Shown in pieces: positions 56,581-64,000 of a stretch of DNA of 64,000 bases; position 1 is the stretch's first letter, and every line of letters starts with the position of its first letter. A program made the position numbers and the translations under genes. The notes under the pieces are model-generated. The model saw only the letters and a program-made list of their open reading frames with translations, was not told the DNA's origin and searched no databases. The DNA comes from Plicaturopsis crispa FD-325 SS-3 (Eukaryota; Basidiomycota; Agaricomycetes; Amylocorticiales; Amylocorticiaceae): the NCBI GenBank assembly GCA_000827205.1, contig KN832556.1, positions 413,436 to 477,435 of the forward strand. The letters are read 5' to 3'.

Positions 56581-59139
56581 CTCTATCTGAGTTCAATTGG
56601 TGCTGTCTAAATAAACCTGGCCCTCTTCCTTCTGTGCTGAGCTGCTTCCTCATCCTCCTCCTCCTCCTCTGCTGCAAATGCACTGTCTTCATCATAGGAT
56701 TTCTCCTCCTCCTCAGATGTATCCTCCAACCAGTGCTGCTTTCTGCCTTCAAGCTGTTCTTCCTCATCATCATCCTCAAGCTCATCCACCAGCTCATCCA
56801 CCTCATCCTCTGTGGCCAGGACCTCTTCATCTTCATCTGCTACCTCTTCTTTGACTGCTTCTAGTATAAAAGTAAGTATTTCAAAGAGGCAGTAATGCAA
56901 GACAGATGTGCTCACCAGACTCATGAATATTTTGTGGCCTGTTGAAGTTACTCCAGGCTGAAAAGCTGCCTAGCCCTTCTGTAGCCTTGATCAAGCTGAG
57001 AATGGACTCTCTCAGTTCAAAAAGCTTCCGCCGGCCCTGTAAAAAGTCCTGCCTCTGCTCTTGGTGGTGCCTAGCCTCCTGGAGAAAGGACTTGACAACT
57101 CTGGTCCTCATAGCTTTGCCATTGCTGCCATTATGCATCCAGTTGATAGGGCTGTGCTGCATGGCATATAGGGTAAGGAGTAGATGATTGTTGTTGAGGT
57201 TGGTGACTGCAGCTGTGATGTGGTGTGGAGGGGTCTGGAGATGCCTGATATTGAGGTTTTGTTTCTTGAATTTGGGATTCAGGGCCTTTTGTTGGTGGAA
57301 AGCTGCATCAGCCCATTGGTCCAGAAGAGCAAGGAAGGCATTGAAGTCCTCTTCATCCTTCTGCACCAGTTCTGGCCTAGCAGGGAGAGGGAGATATGCA
57401 AGTCTTGTGATTTTCTGCAGATGAGGAAGGAGAGCAGTATGTTTCTTTGCAGCAGCAGAGCAATGATCTAGATGTAAGGAGAAATATACTGTTAGATTAT
57501 TGCTCATACCAACTTGAGGATAATAGGCCAACTCGCCTTGTGCCACAATCCTGTGATATGAAACTCTGCTGACTTTCCATGAGGATGAGCCTTCCATTTG
57601 GCTACCTGGTCAACAGGTGTGGTAGCCCAGTCAAAAATGGCTGTGTCTTGATGCTGAAAGTACTGGAGCAGGTGGTGCATAATCTCTGTCTCAGAGGGTG
57701 TGACTATGTTGTCAGAGGGGTGTTTGCTAGCTCTTCTTTTCTTGTAGTCCAGAAGTCCTGGGACAATCCAAGAAGCTACCTAGAAAGAAATACAATAGGT
57801 TAGACAAAGCCTGCTTGTATAAGGAAATGAAGCTTGCCAATGAGATAGGTTTCTGTACTGTCAACAGCTGGTCCATAAGATGGTCCACAAAGGCAGGACA
57901 GAGTAGTGGCACTCCAGCATCCAAGGCAGGGACATAGAGGGGCCCAGACATAGCTCCAGAAAATAGGATGGCAGAGAGCTTCTCCATCAAGAGTGACAGT
58001 ATAGTGATTTCCTGAGCACAGTAGTATTCAGTGTCCTCCTTGGCTCTCTGTACCTCCTCTTTCAGGCAGTCAAATAGCTGCTGCTGGTACTGCTGAAATG
58101 GTTCCCTCCAGAGGTCACTAGACTGCCCAAAATGCTGCATGTGGCCCTGCAGGTGCCTGTAGTGGATGCTGGAAGCAGACATCACTAGGCCAGCCACTTT
58201 GAGGGAGAAAAGACCTTTGGCTTTGCTAGCTTTGCCCAGTTGCCTGTAAATCTTCTGGGTAAGAACCTCTGGGGAGAGATTCCCCTCAGGTAGAGGCAGG
58301 GCTGAGGCCAGATAGACAATTTGCTGGTATCCTCCTCTCAGGAAAGGCAAAAGCATCTTTGAATGCAAACACATAGTTAGAAACATAATTCTGCAGGATC
58401 TGCAATATACAATGAGCTTACCCCCCAAACCACCTGTTTGCATTCTAATAACTTTCCAGGGGAGAAGCTGTACTGCTGGAAGGCCTGGAGCTTGTATAGT
58501 TTCCTGAAGAGTTTGACCACATCTGTGTGTTTTGCTTGGAGGGTCTTCACATCTGTGGAGGTCAAATGCTGGTCCTTAGCAGAGGAATTGAAGATCCTGT
58601 TCAGCTGCTCTTGAGGTGTGCCAGGGTGCTGTTTATACAGGCAGATGAGTAAGAAAAGTGCTTTGAAATTTAACAACACTCTTGCCTGTTGCTGCCTCTG
58701 TGACTTTCCATTTCCAATGCTAGGGCTTGTGTCAAGCATCTCTGAGGTCTAATAAAATTGATTAATTGTAATGCTTGACTTAGAGGATAAGGGACAGGTT
58801 ACTCACATAGTATAGGAGGACAGAAAGGAGAAGAAGTTCAAAGTAGAGGGAGTAAAGCTGGAAAAATGGGGTTGTGTAAGGCTTTTTATGTCCTTGAGTG
58901 TGGACAATGTCCACAAAGTTGCCTGATATGGAACCATGAAGTCTTCAGTCCACCCTGCACTTGGACACAAATCCACAATGTTGTTATGTGTCCCATTTTG
59001 TGCAGCATTGTCCTTGGGAAATGCAATATATATGAAGGCAAAGCAGGAGAACCTGTACTTGGCAACCACCACTAAATATGCATACCAACAATGAGACCCA
59101 GATAAGTATGCACACCCCAATTCCAGAATAAAGGTCCAC
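56581..59139. other. CpG-depleted island
   Basis: Read base by base, this 2.56 kb holds only three CpG dinucleotides (57029, 57032, 57534) and none at all in the 1.6 kb from 57536 to 59139, whereas flanks have several per 100 bases. TG and CA are abundant. Both edges are sharp: CpG at 56579 on the left, and at 59140 and soon after on the right. No convincing terminal inverted repeats or target duplication found by eye. Confidence 0.9.
56607..58942 (-). CDS. Unassigned multi-exon gene inside the CpG-depleted island (5' end uncertain)
   Basis: Phase-consistent exons on the minus strand. (1) from 58942: GNFVDIVHTQGHKKPYTTPF, FELLLLSVLLYY; 58-base intron. (2) TSEMLDTSPSIGNGKSQRQQ, LICLYKQHPGTPQEQLNRIF, KLLECKQVVWG; 65-base intron with TTCTAAC branch. 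(3) MLLPFLRGGYQQIVYLASAL, KEDTEYYCAQEITILSLLME, ALDAGVPLLCPAFVDHLMDQ; 79-base intron, weak GTACAG donor. (4) VASWIVPGLLDYKKRRASKH, WKAHPHGKSAEFHITGLWHK; 66-base intron. (5) KHTALLPHLQKITRLAYLPL to WSNFNRPQNIHES. (6) Glu/Asp-rich tail ending in basic HRRKRARFI. About 700 residues and no break. I cannot name the family; an accessory gene carried by a mobile element is possible. The acidic tail and basic end suggest a nuclear protein. The 5' end may be missing. Confidence 0.65.
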
Positions 59140-59185
59140 CGGCACACTCAATACAACAGCAGCTAGCCGAGAATATATCCCACCC

Positions 59186-60978
59186 TCAAACAGTTGACCC
59201 CCGCGCAAGCGCACGCAGCCGTTGTCTCAGCCCCTCCTTTCCCCCGTCCTTCCCATCGCTCGCAGCCCCTTCTTTGCTCGTCGACTCTCCTGCGCTCGGA
59301 CTCCCGGTGTCCTCCGTGACGGGTGAGCTCGCCGACGAGTCGTCCGAGCCTTTGATGGAGGGCAGCCCCGTGGGCGACGGATGTGGGCTCTCACGCATCG
59401 TGTTGCGGCGCGAGTCGTGGTTGTCGACGTTTATGTGGATGGCGGAGCTCGTGTCGATGTCGATGTCAATTTCTTCGATGGTTTCTGTGACATAGGCGAT
59501 GCGCGTCCACCGGCGGTAGCGTGTATACTGTAGAGAGAAGCAGTTAGCCATGCGTATTCATTGACGACAAACGCTGACTCGAATAGGGCAAGGGCAAACG
59601 AAGCGGCGGCCAACAGGTCGGCACACGAGCGGCGCGCAGTGCTCGATGCTCAGCGAGAAGAGACGTACCTTTCCGATGCCCCCCTTCGGACCGAGTCCCT
59701 CCCATTTGTTCCCACCATACACCCATCCATCGGCATCCGTCTCAATCTCCTCGTCGCCCTCCTCATCCTCTCCCGCATGGTACACGCCGTCATCCCCATC
59801 GTCGCCCGCGCCCGCGCCATCTGAGCGCGCAGCGTCCGCAGGGCGCGAATGCTCGTCCATCGACGCACGCATCTTCCCAGCCGCACGCATGAGCGCCCCA
59901 CTCGCACTCGCACTCGTGCCCGGCTCGTCCGCGCTCGGCAGCGGCCGCACGACGCGCTCCCCGCCCGCGCCGACGACCTTCCACTCCGGCTCCTCCCACG
60001 CCCACCGCGCCGTGCGCACCTGGCGTTTCCGCCCCCTACTCAATGTGGCCGTAGACGATGGCACGCGGACGGTGCTGGGGCCGGGGAGCGCAAACGCGCT
60101 GGGCGGGCTGACGGCGTGCCCGGCGCGCGAGGACCACGCGGGGCGCTCGCCCGGGAGTAGCGCGGCGGTCCAATCGAGGCCCATCCACCAGCGCTGGTTC
60201 TCGTACAGCGTGAACAGGAAGCGGACCGTCTGGCCTTGAGCGGGCGTGGAGGGCGCGGCGGCTGCGGGGACGGAGAGGATGGAAGGGGGTTGGGCAGGCG
60301 CGTGGGGTGGGGGCAGTGCGAGTAGCACGCTGCCGAGCTTGTAGCACGCCCAGCGGACGTGTGCGGTGCGCCATAGGGTGCGGCGGAGAAACGAGGCCCA
60401 GGACGCGTTCCATGTGAGGAAAATGGTTCCGGTCAGCGCGATGAGGATTCGGAGAGGTACGAGGTGCGTCAGAATGAGATAGGGGAGGTAGAGGAGCGTG
60501 AGTGCGCGGAGAAGCCTCGAGGGTGTAAGCGTGGCTGCGAAGGGTGGCTGCGAGAAGGATGGGAGGACAGAGGATAATGAGTCGAGATGTGCGATGGTGT
60601 TCTCGAGCGTGTGCTCCGTTGCTGGCGGCGGGGGGCCAGTCCTCTTAGGTGCAGAGTACCTTCGTACTGTGAGCACAAATAATATGCTTATTGGAAGGGT
60701 ATACCTGCGCCACAAAGGACGTCAATTGTATTATACGAGGACAAATGATGATGAGGGAGAACGCACCGTAGTACAAATTCACCAAGCATGCAGAAAGCCC
60801 ACCAGGCGGCTAGCGCAAGCCAGCACTCTGCCCACGGTGCGCGCCATGTGAGAATATCTGCTACGTGTCGGGCGGAGGCGACTAAAGGGGCGAGGAGAAG
60901 GAGAGTGCTGATGAGCGGGGTAGGAGTCGTAGAGAGGAGTGAATGCACATCCGAGGCTTGTGCTTGAGCAGTCGACAT
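59186..60978 (-). CDS. Pex24/Pex30-like peroxin with dysferlin domain
   Basis: Integral membrane peroxin of the Pex23/24/30 group, acting at ER-peroxisome contact sites on organelle number and size. Starts MSTAQAQASDVHSLLSTTPT with hydrophobic segments (LISTLLLLAPLVASARHVAD; CWLALAAWWAFCMLGEFVL); later LLRALTLLYLPYLILTHLVP and LRILIALTGTIFLTW give a reticulon-like hairpin. Dysferlin N part: TVRFLFTLYENQRWWMGLDW, LLPGERPAWS. Dysferlin C part: WAWEEPEWKVVG, DADGWVYGGNKWEGLGPKGG, then after an intron YTRYRRWTRIAYVTETIEEI. The Trp-rich pairs are diagnostic. The tail is disordered and Ser-rich, ending LRQRLRALARGSTV. The stop lies 46 bases from the edge of the CpG-depleted island, so only a short native 3' flank remains. 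Otherwise intact. Confidence 0.88.
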
Positions 60979-61666
60979 TTCCGAGTCGTGAAGTAGCGGT
61001 CGTTCGTCGATCAGTGTCTTAACATTGAGCGGCAGTGGTTTATTCGGTGGTGTCGAGTGGAAAGCCGAGGGAGAATCAGGTGCGTGCGCGCCGCATGCAC
61101 TACTGTAATAGTAAACGGTAAGCTCAACTTCGGACTAGCGAGGGGATGCAGTGCGAGATGCACCTCCGTAGCGGTATGTATCCAGACGTACTTTTTCTTT
61201 TTATTGTTGCAGGGTGCTCTAGGTCAGACACTGACGTAGCGCGTCAGCGAGGCGTATGTGTAATGGAGCGAAACGAGGCTGCCGGACTGAAAGTGGGGTC
61301 TTCCAAAAGGCGTGCTACCTTGCGCATATGCACAGCCGATAGCTGGAAACTAGTCAAGCGGCGCAGCAGATGTAGTCCAGAGCCAGGACTCTTGTCAAAG
61401 TTGTCAGTGGACGCCGTTCGATGCCGCGCCTCTCTCTTGCTCTCCACGACAATTAATTCCGAAATCGCGGCAGAGGTTCCTTCATTCATTCCACCGCGCG
61501 CTTGTCGAATCACTAACTTTCACGACGGCTACACTTATACACAAGGCTACACGGTCAGATAAATATGTTTTTCTATGTGCACATCAATGAATGGTAGTTC
61601 CAAGAGTTCAAAGCGATCCAAAACATGCAATATTATAAGTTCCAATAGTTGTTATCGTTAATGTCG
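60979..61666. other. Intergenic
   Basis: About 690 bases between the start of the peroxin gene and the 3' end of ELL. Short frames only; presumed promoter plus 3' flank. Confidence 0.4.
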
Positions 61667-64000
61667 TTAATCCGAAGGAGTCCCCGAGCCCCCAGAGCCG
61701 TTGAAGTTACGACGTATCGCCTCCAGCTCGGCCACCGAAGCGTTGTAATGCGCCGTCAGCTTCTGGATCTCGTCCCCGTCCATGAGCTCGCTCTCCCCGT
61801 CCGAGTCCGTCGCCATGCCGCTGTCAAGTCGGGCCAGCGCTCGGCGCGCCTTCTGCTGCTGCCGGCGCACCCTCTTGAACGCTTCGAAATACACATCGTA
61901 GCATCTGTCATAGCGCGCCCGAATGGCATCGTGGTCGGGGGCGGGCGGCCGGGCACGGCGGTGCGCGCCGGATGGGGGGTTGCGCGAGCTGATTTGGCCC
62001 TCGTCCTCTGAAGACGTGTATATCGGCGAGCGCCGGCGGGAGCGGGCGGCGGCCATGGACTGTCTCGCGCGACCGTCGGCCGCGAGGGGCGAACCGGGAG
62101 GTGGTCTATTCGAGTTGGGCAGCGACTGGCGGGAGGGAGGCAGTGGCGAATGTTCCCTCTTGATCCTTTGGCGAGGCAGCGGAGAGCGGTCATCGGGTGT
62201 GAGAACAGGCTTTTTGGGCAAGGAGAGGTCGCGGACGGGCTTCGCAGAGGGGACGGGGAGGACACCGGTGTCGGTTTTACGCCGTTTGGGCGCATCGCCA
62301 GCTGTAGACGGACTGGGTCGGTCATGCTCGTCAGTATCGGGTATGGGTTTCTTGCGCTTCACGCCCGCCGCCGGGGAATCGTTTCGTCTATCCTGTGCCG
62401 CAGGTCTCATCCGCTCTCCTCTCTCCACCACTCGATCTCTATCCCCGCCATGCTCACTCTCCCTACGCCTGTCACGGTCGGCGTCTCGTCCTCGTTCCTG
62501 CTCTCGCCTCTCCGCGCGCTTTTCATCCTCCCGAGCTTCGCGGCGCGCCGCCTTGGCGCTCTCCCGGTTATAGTCCGCGTCGCGGCCTCTCTCACCGCCC
62601 CGCTCTCTATCGCGCTCGCCATCTCGTTCTCGCGCTTTCTCCTGCCGCTCAACCGGTCTTGAGGACGCGTCGTTGGGCTTTCTCATACGCGAGGCGGAGG
62701 AAGACCTTGCCTTTGGTTCATCCACCAACACAGAGACAGGTTTCGCAGGCAACGAGGGCGGAAGCTGGTCCCTCTTGACTGGCCGTGCGGCGGGCGGTCG
62801 CGGGCTGTCGGTGGCGTCCGAGCGCGAATCCTGTGACCCCGATGCCGAAGCCTTGAACCCGGATCCAGGGAGTCTCCTAGCGGGGAGAGGCTTGGCCTCT
62901 TGCTTGAGCTTGACATCTGCAACACGAGGAGGTTCCGCGTCCTTGCTCCTCGCGCTGGCGGTTCGGGAGGCCTTCAGGCTCTCGTCTTTCATCGTCACCT
63001 CGCCCTTCTTCTTGGCGCTGTCGACCTTGGACTTTGCGGTCGCCGCCTTTTTCTCCTTGACCTCTTTCGAGGATATCCCCCGTTTAGCTTCGGTCTTTAC
63101 TGCTCCGCTTCCGGATGCAACAGCACGGGTAGACTGTGTCGCAGGGGGGACAGCAGGCGCCGCATTTGGGTCGGCCTGCGTCTGGAAAGTAGCCCATAAT
63201 TCGCTCGACTTGGGGATTTTTAGGCTTTGGAGTGCCATACGGGCCTTGCGGGCGCATTGCACTCGATCTTGATAAGAGAAGCGGGGCCACTGCCATGGCC
63301 GTGTCTCAAGCCACGAAGTCTGTTTGAGCATCCATTTTCGAGGAGAGTTATCTCCCTTTGACGCGGGGGCAGGTTCCGCGATCTAATGACTATACATCAG
63401 TGACATATCGCGGCGCAAAGCCCAATGCACTTACCTGTTCCAGGAGTTCTGTCAAGCGCCTGCGCATTGCAGCATCGCATGAACCGCCGCCAATGGCACG
63501 AACAACCTCGTCGGCCGTAACCGCGTTGGTCGCAATCTCGTTGGTAACAAGGAATCTCAACATCCTATCGCGTGCAGGATCAGGCTGGTCTGATGTGGGT
63601 GCAGGTGCCGATGTCTGCGGAGATCCTACTCGAGCGGGGGTGGACGACGCAGACGCGTTGCGGAGGCGGTCGGACTGGGTTGGCTTCTTCACTATAGGAT
63701 TGGCAGCGGCTGGAGCTTTCCGCTTTTTGTTTGTCGCGGGAAGTACGGGTGGCTGCTCGAGCATGATAGTCTTGCGCTCGGAGCGCTGTTTCTCCGCTTC
63801 GCGCGCGCTTTCGCGCAGTTTTCCGCCAATGTCGGCTTCGTCGAGGTCGCGCTCGATCGTGAATTTTCCGATGACATTTGCGTGCAATTTCAAGGGCGCC
63901 ATAGGCTTTGCGGCAGTAGGAGCGCGCACGTAGAGGTCGTGCGGGGATTCCTCCTTGACTGGACGCAGAGGGAAAAAGTGGTCGCCAATGTATAAGCCCT
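61667..64000 (-). CDS. ELL: RNA polymerase II elongation factor ELL (5' end off window)
   Basis: Suppresses transient pausing of RNA polymerase II, nucleus. The frame enters from the right edge as LYIGDHFFPLRPVKEESPHD, then LHANVIGKFTIERDLDEADI, ERKTIMLEQPPVLP, MLRFLVTNEIATNAVTADEV, RRRLTELLEQ; an intron (about 63380-63434) leads to WMLKQTSWLETRPWQWPRFS, QDRVQCARKARMAL. A long Arg/Glu/Ser-rich disordered part follows (REDEKRAERREQERGRDADR). The C-terminal occludin/ELL homology domain reads RARYDRCYDVYFEAFKRVRR, QQQKARRALARLDSG, DGDEIQKLTAHYNASVAELE, AIRRNF, ending SGTPSD. The winged-helix segment in the middle and the terminal domain are both present; only the first part of the N-terminal domain is outside. 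Confidence 0.9.

Noticed and set aside
57770-58430. Two putative 22-base introns (GTAAGC...TTGCAG near 58400 and GTAGCT...CCCAG near 57770) in the CpG-poor gene
   Set aside because: Both would keep phase, but longer introns of 65 and 79 bases with TCTAAC branch sites also keep phase and give better protein; 22 bases is below the normal splicing limit.
56581-59139. Terminal inverted repeats or target duplication around the CpG-poor island
   Set aside because: Compared both edges by eye; only 4-6-base chance matches, so no transposon class is claimed.

Overview
The window is 64 kb of GC-rich nuclear DNA from a basidiomycete fungus, most likely Agaricomycetes. Nearly every gene is cut by short GT-AG introns (about 45-80 bases) with CTAAC/CTGAC-like branch sites. 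The products are typical of that group: RACK1, Mediator subunit 1, Cdc123, dynamitin, Rdh54/Rad54B, a GEN1/Yen1-type resolvase, Mdm31, ribosomal uS7, a dysferlin-domain peroxin and ELL. A nuclear tRNA with a short intron after the anticodon agrees. Genus cannot be told from the sequence.

Layout. 1-5.9 kb: nucleoside hydrolase (runs off the left edge), RACK1, two unassigned genes. 6.3-13.4 kb: BTB/POZ protein, MED1 and CDC123 sharing a short divergent promoter, a small secreted protein. 14.7-23.1 kb: an unassigned gene, dynamitin, and Rdh54/Rad54B with a duplicated N-terminal module. 23.3-28.7 kb: a direct duplication of about 2.2 kb carrying two copies of a single-pass membrane protein gene, separated by a unique 1.1 kb spacer. 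28.7-37.4 kb: Yen1-like resolvase, an unassigned gene that may be fused to a BCS1-type AAA ATPase, and an F-box protein. 37.8-42.3 kb: tRNA-Ser(GCT), an isoaspartyl peptidase/asparaginase, and a tandem pair of small secreted protein genes. 42.7-55.9 kb: cyclopropane-synthase-like methyltransferase, MDM31, an unassigned disordered protein, RPS5, an unassigned coiled-coil protein. 56.6-59.1 kb: a sharply bounded stretch almost free of CpG holding an apparently intact multi-exon gene of unknown family. 59.2-64 kb: Pex24/Pex30-like peroxin and ELL (runs off the right edge).

Most genes are ordinary housekeeping genes with no pathway linking them; this is not a metabolic cluster. The accessory parts are the two tandem duplications, the AAA locus and the CpG-poor island. 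The island is the strongest candidate for something undescribed: an open gene with phase-consistent introns in DNA whose CpG content differs from everything around it. No rRNA gene, CRISPR array or recognisable complete transposon was seen.
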